64,000 bases of DNA, from contig CAXKVR010000188.1 of assembly GCA_964058845.1 (NCBI GenBank), positions 310,001 through 374,000 of the forward strand, read 5' to 3'. Positions 11,265 to 23,800 of the stretch are shown here, piece by piece; position 1 is the first letter of the stretch; the number at the start of each line of letters is the position of its first letter. The position numbers were made by a program, and so were the translations under genes. The DNA comes from Carex sylvatica (lineage: Eukaryota; Streptophyta; Magnoliopsida; Poales; Cyperaceae). Below the pieces are notes generated by a model. It worked only from the letters and a program-made list of their open reading frames with translations, made no database searches and had not been told where the DNA came from.

Positions 11265-12538
11265 CTCTACTTACATAAGTATATGAGGACATATGCTTAT
11301 AATATAATGAAATCAAATTAAAAAAATTTGCCAAAAATAACCATTATTAAAAAATAAGAACAAATTTAAAAAATATGCCATCATTTCAATATTAGTTGTG
11401 CAATTTTTTGGACCATAATGACAGCTCGAATTTATATATTTCAGCAAAAAGTTTGTAATTTTTAAAATTTGATTTTTAACATGCTAATTAGAAAAAGGGA
11501 ACGTAGTGTTTCTAAATTTTCTCAAACGGTTTTAAGGATTACGTCTAATCCAGTAACTAAAGTAGTATCTTTTGTGTAATTTTTTTTTTCAAAGTTTGCT
11601 ATTTTAAATATCTCTACTAACAATTTTATTAATAATAAAAATGTTATTTATTATACGTCAAATGACGATCGTTCCTATTCTAGATCTTCTCTTTTATTCT
11701 CTTTAATTTTTCCTAAACTATCTTAATTACTAATTTATTCCAACATATCCACACTCTCTATTCTCCCTATTTTCTTTAATCGCTCTAATCTTTTATTCTC
11801 CATCTCTCTACACGAGCCTTGTGGAGCTTTTGTGGATCTGCTCCTCCACTATTGTCGACCGCCGTACGATCGATATTATGTGACCTTTTACTTAAGTAAA
11901 CCATAACACCTTAAATTTGAGAGGGGCTGAAATGATTTTTGTATAATATATATAATCATATATAATATAATTTCTCAAACTTTAAAAAAATATAAAATAT
12001 AATTAGATCTCAATATCCTATTATGGTATTTCGTGCTGCATTGAAGGTAAAATGAATAACTTTTGACTCTTATTTCATGCTATTTTTTTTTTAATGTCTT
12101 GTTTAATTAGTGCAGAGGCTGGCATCTCTGACTATTTTACTTATTTCAATACTCACTTGTCGAATTTACATCATTTTTCTTTCCGACTTTTAAGGTCTCT
12201 TGTAACTTATAATTAACTACTTGATTGCTTATTTTACTTTACATATCTTGTAAGAACTCTTTTAAGTCATGTTTGATTGTACTTAAATTTAAGAAAAAAA
12301 TAAATTATCTACTCCATTTAAAATTAACATTTGATCTAGTAACAAAAATTCTTCATATAAAAAATCGCAAGTTTAAATCTGAACAGAAAACATTAAGACA
12401 TGCATTAACTACCATAAAAAATTTTAAAATTAAAACACACACACACAATTTTGAAAATGAAAATGTAGCATAGTTGGTTACAAAAATAATTCTAATACTA
12501 TTGGTTACTTAAAGATCGAGAGTTTAATTATCTCTCAT
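11263..12538. other. AT-rich DNA, no gene seen
   Basis: No coding signal, RNA gene or clear element. Confidence 0.4.
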
Positions 12539-12716
12539 GATTTTGCAGCTTCTATGAATATTTAAAAAAAAAAGATAATTTTGAAGAATAATAAAAAGTA
12601 TTTTATAAACATTAAATAAAAGAAGATTTTGCAGCTTATTCTGTGAAGATTTTTTTTTTTAAAAAAAGATAATTTTGAAGAATAATAAAAAGTATTTTAT
12701 AAACATTAAATAAAAA
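12539..12716. repeat. Tandem duplication, about 86-94 bp units
   Basis: Two copies start with GATTTTGCAGCTT at 12539 and 12625. They share a second block containing GATAATTTTGAAGAATAATA, with a T-tract length difference between the copies. Confidence 0.85.
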
Positions 12717-13380
12717 AATCTAGAAAATAAATAAAACTAGATCTACCTATCTCAAAAGAAAAAAAAAAAACTTTTTCAAACGGTATGCGGCATCCCTATC
12801 TGTACAGGCGGCGCATAGATCTTCTTGTTATTTTTTTAAATTATTTTATTCTTTTTGACGCAGTGTAGTTTCCACGAAGTGAGACCGGCTGCTTTGATCT
12901 CCCTTATTGCCCAATTCCAATTTATTCTTCTCTATTCCTAATCTATGCTCAGCTTCAATCATCTCCAATTCTTTAAAATGGAGAGCTCCGTTATAATTTC
13001 GTACCTTATTTACGTCATCATTGTTTAGTGTTTACCCAAGCTAATTAAACGAGGTTATATACTTATATCACGATTAAACATGGTAATTGGTTTCGGTAAT
13101 AAATTACAAAACAATACAAGGTTTCATCCATTAATGTTGGCACTGGACATATCAAGTTGATCAATGGACTTGAGAGGGTTTAATTACTAGCTAGGTCACG
13201 TTTGGATAATTGGATACAAGTCGAACGATACTTAAGTTAATTCCACGTGGCCACAAGACAATTCGAATCAACATGAGAAAATGGTCAAGCTAGATGCGAT
13301 GATCTCTCCTTAATTCCATTCTCTTTCTCTAGGAATCAGTGTGATAAAATATAATCAGCATATTATCAATGTAGTGTACA
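12717..13380. other. Intergenic DNA, no gene seen
   Basis: No supported feature. Confidence 0.4.
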
Positions 13381-13560
13381 ACGGCTTAATATTTGACTTT
13401 TTAATTTAAAATTCTAATGATCAATTTGAACTGTTCATCTTGTTCTACATATTAATATATGTTTGAAGAGTAAATTTTATATTTTTTTAGAAATTTTTTA
13501 TTATTTTTTTAAATTTGTTGAAAATTGCTGTTTTCAATAAATCTGGACCATAAAAAAACA
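13381..13560 (+). repeat. Dispersed repeat, copy A
   Basis: Shares GAACTGTTCATCTTGTTCT, CATATTAAT, TTTGAAGA or TTTGGAGA, and AAATTTTATATTTTTT with copy B at about 15826-15975, in the same order and orientation. It is non-coding and its origin is unknown. Confidence 0.6.
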
Positions 13561-13751
13561 GCAATTTTGAATAAAAGATTTCAGCTATTTTTATATCATT
13601 TTAATGATCGAATAAAACAAGAGTTAGCATATACACAATCTATCAACATTTTAATTTCCTAAATTAATTGGAGAATGACCCAAAAAAACTAAATGAGAAC
13701 AAAAGTTTATTATGGCTATCAAACTTTTTAATTTATTTTTCATTGCAAACA

Positions 13752-13774
13752 CCCCCCCCCCCCCCCCCCCCCCC
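13752..13774 (+). repeat. Poly(C) tract, 23 C
   Basis: A run of 23 C followed by TCCCC. The opposite strand is a G run with quadruplex potential. The exact length may be unreliable because homopolymers are prone to sequencing error. Confidence 0.9.
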
Positions 13775-14159
13775 TCCCCAATCATTTCCATCTTTTTTAT
13801 TACCATTTTCTCCTATGAACACAACTTGTAAGAGTTTATCATAACAAAAATAAATAAATAAAAATGGCAAATAGAAGCATATACACAGTGGTTCTCCAAA
13901 AAAGGATGAGTTTTATTCTTGTTGTAAATATATTGATATACATTGCGTCATTTGGTTTAGTGAGAAGAAATAGTACAACAATACAAATAAAATGAATGAA
14001 AACTAATAGCAAAATACTTATAGTACAAAATCTGACCAAAAATGCTATATAGTAATCTCAAAAACTTAAAGGGAAAATTAGATAAATGCATGGCAGTTAC
14101 TGCACCCATCGACATGCGAAAACGGTTCCAAAAAGATCAAGAAAACAGTATGAACTCAA

Positions 14160-14435
14160 CTAGTGGCCGACTCCCGGGCTCGGTTCGGACCCGAGCATTC
14201 GTCCAGTGGAACTTGAGTTGAGTCCTGCAACATTTCCATCTTTGCTCAGTGAAGAAGGTGGCGTCCAACGTCCTTTTGAAGGAGTAACTAGTACCAAATT
14301 CTGTTGCAAAATTGGAGAACTATCTTCTTGCACTTGATCACCTAGAAGCTTCCTTGCATGGAAAGTAGGGTTTAGTAATAGAAAGATGCAGGTTATTAGT
14401 AGGAGAGCATTTATTACTTTGGTGCATGAAGCCAT
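14160..14435 (-). CDS. C-terminally encoded peptide (CEP) precursor, group II type
   Basis: A 91-residue single-exon secreted precursor. Residues 1 to about 27 form a signal peptide with the hydrophobic core NALLLITCIFLLLNP. A variable, Ser- and Gln-rich middle follows. The last 15 residues, TGRMLGSEPSPGVGH, match the tail of the CEP13/14/15 subgroup, which ends SxPSPGVGH, rather than the TPGxSPGxGH of group I. In this family the C-terminal peptide is cut out, prolines are hydroxylated, and the product is sensed by LRR receptor kinases to control root growth, nitrogen signalling or immunity. The role of this copy is inferred only. Glu stands where Val is usual before PSPGVGH. The ATG at 14435 is the first in frame. 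PIP-type peptides are the main alternative, but their SGPSxxGxGH core does not fit. Confidence 0.85.
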   Translation of the reverse strand: MASCTKVINALLLITCIFLLLNPTFHARKLLGDQVQEDSSPILQQNLVLVTPSKGRWTPPSSLSKDGNVAGLNSSSTGRMLGSEPSPGVGH

Positions 14436-14562
14436 GGATGGAGATTGGAGAGGGATGTGTTGTGTTTGGTTTGGTATGATTTGTTAGCAATGTAGTTAAT
14501 TATTAGGCAAATGTATTTGGAGAGGATGTAACTTGATAAGGAAAGACTTGGAGTTGGGGTGG

Positions 14563-14569
14563 TTTTATA
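14563..14569 (-). promoter_or_regulatory. TATA box of the CEP gene
   Basis: TATAAAA on the minus strand, about 130 bp upstream of the ATG, followed downstream by a 5' UTR without other in-frame features. Confidence 0.6.
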
Positions 14570-14699
14570 AGAGAGAATTTGATGCGGGACCCATACATGG
14601 AGAAAGAGAGAAGAAAATGAGACAAAAAAAGATGATAACTTAGAAGGGGATTTGTGCTAGTAAGCGTAGGGGTGTAGTTAAAACTTATCAAATTGTTAG

Positions 14700-15385
14700 G
14701 AATCTAAGATTCCCTTTATATACATTCAATTTTTTAGTTAAGATATATTAATTTATATACAAGAATGAGACAGCATCCGTAAGGGTATTCGTGAGGGTAT
14801 CATAGCGGATACTCTTATCGGTAATACCGATATACTCAGTAAAAATACTTTTCTGTCAGTGTACTCTCATGAATAATCACTTTTTACCTTCGCAGATACT
14901 GTCCCATTCTGTAGTATATTGACAATGCCTGAATTTAATAACTTTGAAAATGTATTTTTTTATAAAAAAAATTAAGTTAACAAAATTAAAAAATTTATGC
15001 ATGTAATGTTAATATTATAGACTAGCCATGTATTAAATTCCATGCAATTTGTTATTTGTTTAACGATAATACACATATATGAAACTTTATTTTTTTTTTG
15101 TGTCATGTTTCAAATGTTAGATTTTGAAATTATAACTTATTAATGATGGTTGTAATTAATGATTGTCAAAGTTAATCCGTTGTAATTAGTAGATCCTGAT
15201 CACTCTTTAGTTTTTAGCAATGTCATAAGCTATATATTCAAAAAAAATTAGCTACTTGTGATGCATATATCTTAACATACAATTAAAAAGATATATAAAT
15301 TTCAAATTAAATATTTTTTGTAAAAAATACTACAAAATAAAAAATGAGTTAAAATATTGAGTATTCATATAGTTTGAGATTTACT
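14700..15385. other. Intergenic DNA, no gene seen
   Basis: AT-rich. A short cluster of GGGTAT and GATACT words occurs at 14775-14890. Confidence 0.35.
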
Positions 15386-15393
15386 AAATAATA

Positions 15394-15634
15394 TAGGGGT
15401 TGAAACGGATCGTATATTATATGTCCGTCTCTTGATTTAAATAGTAGATATATATAACATATAGTTCAATTATATACAACGAAAAAAATTATGTATATAT
15501 CCACAAATTTTTGATATGTATCTGTCTAGTATCTGATATATATCAGTATCCGTCAAATATCATATCTGTATTTATATCTAAAAAATAAAAGCAGCTATAG
15601 TAGTTTACCACTATCCGATCCGTTTGCACCCCTA
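15394..15634. mobile_element. hAT-like MITE, copy 2, with exact 8 bp target duplication
   Basis: It begins TAGGGGTTGAAACGGAT and ends ATCCGTTTGCACCCCTA. It is flanked by the exact direct repeat AAATAATA at 15386-15393 and 15635-15642. An 8 bp target duplication is the hallmark of the hAT superfamily. Inside, ATCCGATC and GTATCTGATAT words recur. The element is 241 bp and encodes nothing. Confidence 0.8.
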
Positions 15635-15825
15635 AAATAATATAGCAGAGATGTCTTTACATTTATTTGTCTAAAGTTAGAACGTGTTTGAAATATAACA
15701 TGACTACTCCATGTAGATCAATATATAGTGCTGTTTTTTGCACGAGCATATATATATATAGGGTATGTTTATGGTGCTATGGGTTGCATAGAGGACTACG
15801 GAGCTACGGCATAATATTTGAGTTT

Positions 15826-15975
15826 TCAAAATCCTAACGGTTGATCCGAACTGTTCATCTTGTTCTCCATATTAATGTGTTTGGAGACCAAATTTTATAT
15901 TTTTTGAAATATTTTTACTATTTTTTTAAATAAGTAGAAAATCATTTGATATAAAAAATTCTGCACCATTCAGAT
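15826..15975 (+). repeat. Dispersed repeat, copy B
   Basis: Homologous to 13381-13560 through shared words in the same order. It runs up to the 5' breakpoint of the LINE fragment that follows. Confidence 0.55.
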
Positions 15976-15984
15976 ATTTCAAAA

Positions 15985-17127
15985 TTCTGCACCCCGATTG
16001 AGTGGGGAGGAATGGGTATCACCAATCTGAAAATTCAGAACACGGCCCTACTGCTTCGATGGTGGTGGAGGGCACACCATGATCAAAACTCACTCTGGAC
16101 ATCTATACTGAACTGGCTGAGAAGAAGAAACCAGGCTCTATTGTGGTTTATCACAGGATCTTTCTTTTAGAGGCAATTGCAATCCATTCAACACATCTTT
16201 CACATGAGCACAACATGGGAGATAGGAGATGGCTGCCTTATATCGTTTTGGTTTCATGCATGGAGTGGTTTGCCAATTAGAGAAAACAAGGCACGTAGAC
16301 CACAACAACCTTACATATCCTTGCAGCAGGGCCTCCCACTTTGCCAAGTCATTGTGCCAGATAGCATGACGCAAGCAAACTCTATTGTTCTCTCCTCTGC
16401 TCAAGATCGAATTATCTGGAGATGGTCTGTGCATGGCCTGTACACGACTAAATCTATCTACACAAAAATGATGGAAGTTGGGATGATCAAAGATGAATGC
16501 TCAAAGGTGTGGAGATACAAGGTGTCTCAGACGGTTCGAATTTTTGCGTATCAACTTTTCAAAGGTAGAATCCTGACAAGAGATGTGCTGCAACGAAGAG
16601 GTATACCGTGTCAGATAGACTGTGTGCTCTGCACAATAAATGCACAGGAGATAGGAAGTCACTTGCTTTTTGATGCACCTATACTGCTCAACTGTGGATT
16701 GAATTAGGAACTACAATGGACCTGAGATTACCCCAGGGCATTGACTCGGTTCAAAACTGGTGGAAAGCAATATGGAGATTAAACTCTCACAAGTATGAAT
16801 GGAAGACTAGAGATCCAATACTGTTAATGTGTGCTTTCTGGTACATTTGGTGTCAGCGAAATGAAATTATTTTCGCTAATAAAAAGTGTGCCCCTCCAAG
16901 AATCCTAGCTGACATAATTGGTACGCAGTATGGCTGCTGGATGAGATGCTGCTCAGAAAGTGAATGGAGGGAGGAAAAGGCAGCGGCTAATAGTATAGTA
17001 GGTAGCTGATTAGATGTAATTCAACGTATGCAGATGGTGATGTAGTGAGGCTTCAGGTCTGATGTATATATTTTTAATCTCAGTACTAGTTGGTAACTGC
17101 TACCAATTTTTCAAAAAAAAAAAAAAT
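15985..17127 (+). pseudogene. 5'-truncated L1-type LINE, ORF2 C-terminus with poly(A) tail
   Basis: The plus strand encodes WGGMGITNLKIQNTALLLRW, then WEIGDGCLISFWFHAW, then the zf-RVT region (RIFAYQLFKGRILTRDVLQR, CVLC, a conserved His). This is the C-terminal third of a plant LINE ORF2. An in-frame TAG near 16170 and a frameshift near 16670 break it. After the shift the frame resumes with YIWCQRNEIIFANK and stops at 17009. About 100 bp of 3' UTR end in an A14 tract at 17114-17127. The short AAATTC on both sides could be a target duplication but is too short to trust. Confidence 0.8.
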
Positions 17128-18487
17128 TCCAAGTGTATTTTTTTTAAATTGAAGTAGTTATGCATGTTTCCTAAGAAACTATACAAAATTGTACTCATTC
17201 AGAAAATAACTATACAAAATTTTAAGTTACATACCATTTTGTACTGGTCATAAGTCTGACTGGAAAACAAAAGTTTCATCTTCATTTCATTCCATTAGTA
17301 GTAGGAATTGTAGGTGTTTTGAATAGTTTAATTATAGTATTGTGATTCAAATTAGACATCAATGAATTCAAATTAGAAATCAATGAATAATATTAATGGA
17401 GATTAAATTGTCCTCGTATTGTTTTTTAGTGGGTTTTTTCTTCAAATCTCCTATTTTCAATTGGACATATCAAATTTGAATATAATGATTCAATTAATTG
17501 ATACTAATGCATAGAACCATATCACCACTAGGTGTAATTCAAATTATTTTTTATGTACAAACATGAATTAACTATGTGCTCTGTTTTTTAAGTAGGCAAC
17601 CATGTTTAAGTGTTTATGTGCAACCCTATATTTCAGATATCAACTTAAAAAATATATAAACCTTAACCATCACAAAATATTAATGTATTAATCATTCATT
17701 GCTAGTAGACTAAATTTTTTCTCATTCATGTTAGTGTGAAAATTTTGTCACATACCATTCAAATTTAGTCTTATTGGTTCCTGTCCCATGTAAATAGAGG
17801 AAAAAATATTTAACATTCCATCCCCACCTTTTAACTACTATTTTTCTAAGCATGGATGAGGGTGAAAGCCCTTTGTGTCACCTTTAGTTTTTATTTGGAT
17901 GTAGCATTATGAGCTTATTTCAGCTAGTTTTTTTCTGAATGAATTTTGGTAATTAATTAGAAACATTTTACATTTAAGCATAGAAGAATCTTTACCCAGT
18001 GTTTTTTTAGTAATTATTTGATTCGGATATTTCTACAACAACAACAACTACAACCAAGACTTTAGTCTCAAATAAGTTCAGATAGGTTAGAAATGAAACC
18101 CAATCATAATCATCTATGGATTTCATTTCATGAGAGAATAATTGTTTTCCGATCATTGGTCTATCGTTAACTCACTCAGTTCGGATATTTCTAGGGCAAA
18201 AAATATATATATATATTTACCGATTTCACAGGACATTTCATTTTAATACCAACATTGCTCAATTGCATGAGTCACAAAAAATTAAGTATAGCCACAAAAG
18301 CAAATCCCAAATGACGGCCCAAAATGTTCAATGCAGGCCCTCTTGAGCCCAATTAAATAAACATATAACAAAACAACAATCCAAGCCACTGAAATTAATA
18401 GACGAGCCCACAGCTTCTGTCAATAGATAAGGGGAAAATAAGGGTACAACGGACTTATCTGTCTTCTTGACTTCTGTACTACCTAAA
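17128..18487. other. Upstream DNA of the membrane-protein gene, no gene seen
   Basis: It contains words shared with 5397-6084, an old dispersed repeat. The last 200 bp before the ATG at 18488 are less AT-rich, with CCAAT-like boxes, and probably hold the promoter. Confidence 0.35.
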
Positions 18488-18844
18488 ATGGAAGCAAGTC
18501 ACCTCACATGGATCGGTTTCTCTTTCCTCACATACAACTCTGCCATGGCTATATACAAATCAAAAGACGACTCCTACTCAGTTTCTTTTGTTCTAATTGT
18601 TTACTTGAGCTTGCTACTGCTCTTCTGGTGCCTTCGATTGATTGAAAGAGCGGGCCCCAACGCGCCTCACAGGACCCGTCTCATGGCATATGTTTGGTCT
18701 CTCTGTACTCTGCTTACTGGTATGTTTTCTTATAAAGTTGCAGCGATTATGCCGTGGCCAGCTGATCTGGTCGTCTGGGGAATGGCTTCATCTGTGGTAA
18801 TTGGTGGGTTTTATGTTTTCTTTCTACATCGGAATGGTAACTAG
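18488..18844 (+). CDS. Small plant-specific four-segment membrane protein (DUF6490-like)
   Basis: 118 residues, single exon. The ATG at 18488 gives MEASHLTWIGFSFLTYNSAM; an upstream TTG in frame is not a credible start. Four hydrophobic stretches are visible: residues about 5-23, 34-52 (IVYLSLLLLFWCLRLI), 68-88 (YVWSLCTLLTGMFSYKVAAIM) and 94-113 (VVWGMASSVVIGGFYVFFL). A basic loop containing HRTRL precedes the third. The pattern of WIGFSFLTYNSAxAIY at the start and FSYKVAAIMP before the last helix resembles a family of short unknown membrane proteins of land plants, which I recall as DUF6490. The family name is from memory. No catalytic motif is seen and the function is unknown. Confidence 0.75.
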   Translation: MEASHLTWIGFSFLTYNSAMAIYKSKDDSYSVSFVLIVYLSLLLLFWCLRLIERAGPNAPHRTRLMAYVWSLCTLLTGMFSYKVAAIMPWPADLVVWGMASSVVIGGFYVFFLHRNGN

Positions 18845-18861
18845 GAGAATTTTAATTGAAG

Positions 18862-18965
18862 GGGGCTTTTGTATATATTGTACAGTATTTTGCAATTTCT
18901 CTTTTTATATGGTGGGGCTTTTGTATATATTGTACAGTATTTTGCAATTTCTCTTTGTATATGTG
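18862..18965 (+). repeat. 52 bp tandem duplication in the 3' UTR
   Basis: Two nearly identical 52 bp units, starting GGGGCTTTTGTATATATTGT at 18862 and 18914, lie 18 bp past the stop codon of the membrane-protein gene. Each contains TTGTACAG and TTTTGCAATTTC, so 3' end signals are doubled. Confidence 0.9.
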
Positions 18966-19099
18966 GTGTGTATTAGTCTGCTTATTAACAGTAAAAGGAA
19001 CGTTTGTACTTTGCAGTATATTGTATATATTTTCTATGACAAACCGTTTTATGAAGAAATTAACTTAATTATGTTGGAGCTCGAGGCATAGAATCCTCA

Positions 19100-20510
19100 T
19101 TTCGATTGGAGCGCGACAGTGAGTAGATCTGGTCGTCGGAGTGTGATAACAGTCGAAAAGCGGATCCAGTCATGGAACGAAATGAGAATTAAGATATTAA
19201 TGTGATTATGAGTGTATATATGTAGGATTAGAAGAGTAAATCTAATTAAAAAGTAGATCTAAGAATTTATAGTGCGATTAAGGATGATTAGAGTAATTTT
19301 AAGTAATTTAAACGATTTTCTGAGAATAAAAAAATAGATTTAAAAATTAAAGTCAAAATTTATGAATTAGAGTTTTTGACTTGTAAATATATTTTTTTAT
19401 AAATTAAATTATTAGTAGATATTAAAACCACTAACTTTTAAAAAAATAAATTATTGTTAAACTGAATTGGTAAGTGTTAGGTCCCTCCTTATTTCAGCCC
19501 AATCAATTTGGGCTAATTTTGGGTCAGTTTAGTAGGGAGAGAGGGCTATATCAATATTTTTGTGAAGTCTAGGGTCCATTTGTGAAAGACAAATATTAAA
19601 GCTTTTTTATATTTTCTATTGCAAGTTCTACGGTATTCTACAAGCTTAAAATCTGTCCCTAGCTCTAGTCCATCTTATTTACCAGTATATGTAGGGAGCT
19701 TGCTATTTTATCCAAAGATGTATGTGAAGCTCAAAATCATGTAACTTTGCCTGACGGGCTTTTGAAAGCAAAAAAAAAAAAAAAAAAAAATTAAAGTACA
19801 ATACAAACACTGATATAAAATCTCTATTTTTTATCTCATTGGTTTGATCTCTCTCTTTCAACTTGTACAAGATGAGGTGTGTGTGTATAGTTTGTAAGCA
19901 TAAAGATCTTGGTATACATCAATCAAAAGTGTTTATAGTTTCAGAATTAGTGTGTTTGTTCATGGTTGCTTTTAATCAACTTTCTTGCTAATACTGGTGC
20001 TGATTTCTGCCCGTACCAGTTCTGATATGGGTTTGTTTTCGCTGCACACAAGCTGTTTTTGATATTGCCTAAGGAAGCTTTTTCACTGGTCCAAGAACCC
20101 AATCAGTAAGAAACCAAGATATGGGAAAAAACGAATACCGATTTGCTCAGATCCGGCCTCTAAGTTCTCTGAACCCTTTAGGAGCAAGCCATAAGAGAAG
20201 CATGCATACAAGTAGCAACCAGCATTGTTTTGAATGATATACATAATTTATCCTTTCATTATGTATTATTTTTTTACAAACTTAAAAGTTTTTTTAAGTA
20301 AAAATGTCAAAATGGTATCAATATACTAAGAAATTGGGTCCTGTTCTGGCTCTAAGTGGAGCATTTTCGGTCCTAAGCATGCTGAGGTATTAGTTTTGTT
20401 TTAGTTTCAATTGATGTAGTTGACCTCTCAAAATAGTTTCAATTCATAGGCTTTAAAGCACAGGTTTCATTATAAATTAGGGCCATAATTTAGATATAAT
20501 ATGGAGATAT
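19100..20510. other. Intergenic DNA ending in an old A-tailed insertion
   Basis: No gene seen. A run of 22 A at about 19769-19790 follows TGACGGGCTTTTGAAAGC. This is the look of a LINE or SINE 3' end, but no ORF or Pol III box was recognised upstream. Confidence 0.35.
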
Positions 20511-20816
20511 CAGTGGTGTTAGTGTTTTTTTTTTTTTGGTTAAAAGGGCCTAGGCCCTGTTTCATTAATAAAATGAAACCACTGTTTTCTGGGATTACAA
20601 CTGACTATATCCTTACTTACTGAAGTGAGCACCTGTGCTCATTCCCTGCTTCAAAAATCAAAATCACCAGAGTATCTCGATTTGACCCACAAACTAGGTA
20701 GTCCTTAACAGCAATACTGACCAAAATACCTTCACAAGGAGGTTATCTCAAAAAGCCCCATTAGAGCAGTTCTAATTATCAACACCATAGAAAAAACATG
20801 CATCTTGCAAACACTA

Positions 20817-23800
20817 CTAGGACTTCCTAAGGACAAACTGAGATCTAAAGAGAACTATCTTCAGGAAATTTCCTGGGCAGAAGATTCCTCTGTGGTAAGT
20901 CACACTTTCCTCTTCACCTGGCCATATCACTCTCAAAGGAATAGCATCCATCATGTCTTCCCTAGGCTTCCATTGCCGAGTATGGTCTCTGACTGACTTT
21001 GTTCTTTTAGCACCTGTCCAATAAACCACCAGAGATATTATGAGATAAATCAAGGTTCTAGCTGTTTTTATCGGCAAATTTTGAAAAATAACTTCATTAC
21101 GATATTTCCAGATAGTCCAACAAGTGGCACTGAACACTAATAAGAAGGTTGTCCTTTGGTTAGTTGGTAGGGTAATTGCTAAAGTAAATACATCTGGAAT
21201 TGTAGACCAATTCTGGTAATACAAATGGTTCAAACCCATCCAACACCATATTTGTTGAACTAATCTACATGTCAAAAATAAATGGTTGGTGGTCTCTTCT
21301 TGAGAGCAGAAAACACATTGACTATTCCCTACACACTCTTTTTTCCTCAGGTTGTGTTTAGTTAAGATTCTATTTCTAAAAGTCAGCCACATGAAAATTA
21401 TTATTTTAGGGGGAATTGGTACAGACCACCAGAGCAGTGGTTGTCTAGGTAAAATTCCTGTATAATTGAGTATCTGGTATATGGATTTGACAGAAAATCT
21501 CCCTGTGCTATCCCATCTCCAAGATAACTTATCCACATCATGAGTAAAGGAAATTGTGCTGAGGATATGTAGGAGCTCATTCCATTAAAGCAATGATATC
21601 CCTCATAAAGTGTCAGTGAATTTAACCCCATCCCCTTGTGTATTGATCACTTCTGTTAGCAGTATATCTTGGGTGCTACAATAGCTGAAAACCTGAGGAT
21701 ATCTAGATGACAGTGGACAATTTTCATACCATATATCCTTCCAAAATCTTACTAAAGATTGCTGTCCTGGGAAGTACTGGACACTACATGATCATAGGTT
21801 ATGCAATTTTTGAATTGTTTGCCAAAATAGGGATACATATCCTCTTGAACTATGTTGTGAATATATACATTGAATTAGTGTCTTCCAAGTATTTGAATAT
21901 GTTGGATCATTATATTTCCACCACCATTTTAATAGTAATGCCATGTTCATGTTTTTGAGGTCTAATACTCCTAATCCTCCATACTCTTTGGATAAGCATA
22001 TAATGGACAATTTAACTAATGCATATTTTTTTTTGAGTTCTATTACCCATTTGCCAAAGAAATCTACATCTAAGTTGATCTATCTTGGATAAGACAGTAC
22101 TGGGAACTTTATAAAGAGAAAGAGCATAGAGAGGAACAGAAGATAACACTGAGTTAAGTAAAGTATGTCTACCACCTATGAATAAAAGCTGGCATTTCTA
22201 GTTTTGTAATTTCTTATCAATTTTATTTATGAGAAACTGTCAGTCAGCAACAGATAACTTGGTATCATGAAGAAGCAATCCTAAGTACGTAATAGGAAAA
22301 GAGGACTTTTTACATTGGAAAGTAGCTCCTAAATCATTTATCTGATCAGTATTTATGGCATACATTTCTGTTTTATCAAAATTGATACGAATACCTGAGA
22401 CTGCCTCGAAGGCTTTCATAGCCCACCAAGTAGACTCAATGATGTCATGGTTAGCTTCTAAGAAAATGATTGTATCATCGGCATAGTGACAATTTGTAAT
22501 GGAATGATTATTAATGCATGGAGGGCCTAAGCCCCTAATCCTATCAGCTTGTTTTCCTTTATAAAATATTCTACTAAGCACATCTGCTGCTAGTATGAAT
22601 AAGTATGGGGAAAGAGGATCTCCTTGTCTCACCCCTCTTTTGCAATAAAAATATTTGGTTAAGGCCCCATTGATGTTAAGACAATGTGAACTATTTAACC
22701 AAAGTCTAAGCCAGTTAGTCCATCTATCCCCAAAACCTCTTCATAACTTCAAGGATGTACTCCCAATGTATTTTATCATACGCTTTTTTAAAATCAATTT
22801 TAATAACTACACCCTGTTGTTGGTAATGTTTACTATAATGTATCAACTCATGACTCATAACTACATTATCCACTATATACCTATTAGGGATGAAGGCTGA
22901 TTGGCTATCATCAATCAGTCTATCTATGATTTGTCCTAATCTATGAGTCAAGATTTTGGAAATGAGTTTAAAGCTACAATTCACTAAACTGATAGGCCTA
23001 AATTTATTAATAGTTAAGGCATCCTTCTCCTTTGGTATAAGGAATATAATGGATCTATTCATTTTGTCTAGCTGCAGAGAGTTTTGATGAAAGCTTGTAC
23101 AGAGTAATAGTAACTCGTATTGAACTGTTTTCCAAAAAAAATGGAAGAATTTGAAGGAGAAACCATTAGGGCCAGTGGCCCCATTGGGTTCACATTCAAA
23201 CAGGGCAAAATTGATCTCTTCTAAAGTAAAAGGGGCTTCTAAGATCGCATTCCCCTTATCGGTCACTCTATCCTGAGGATCCCAAAGCTCATTATTTAAG
23301 GAAGCATACTTAATGCCTTCTGTTCCAAATATATCTTTAAAATAATTAAAAGCATGATTCTTAATCTCTGTGAAAGATTGAGTAGGGGTATCATTAATAT
23401 CTAAAGAAGTAATCATATTTTTCTTTTTCCTATGATTGGTTATCAGATGAAAAAAATTGGAGCTATGGTCCCCTTCGTCAAGCCAATTTTTCTTGGATCT
23501 GTGTTTCCAATATTGTTCCTCTTCCAAATAGATTGTTTTCAAAGAATTTATAACGAAAGACCATTCCTCAGCTTCCTGTGTAGTGAAAGTTCGAGATTCT
23601 GCAAGAACCTCTAGGGAGTGGAGTCTGCTGAGGATAAGAGTTTTCTCTCTTTTGTTCTTTCCATAAAAATTCTTAGACCAACCCCTTATTTTTCGTCTAA
23701 TAAAACCTAGCTTAAGATTCCAACTAAAAGCAATATTGATGGTATGTAAAGAATATTCATTCCACCATTTAACTAATAATCGACAGAAATCATCTTGCTC

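Noticed and set aside
11110..11334. 74-codon minus-strand frame with Tyr-Ile repeats
   Set aside because: Produced by the TA microsatellite.
18467..18487. Upstream TTG start for the membrane protein
   Set aside because: Not an ATG. The first ATG at 18488 gives the family-like N-terminus.
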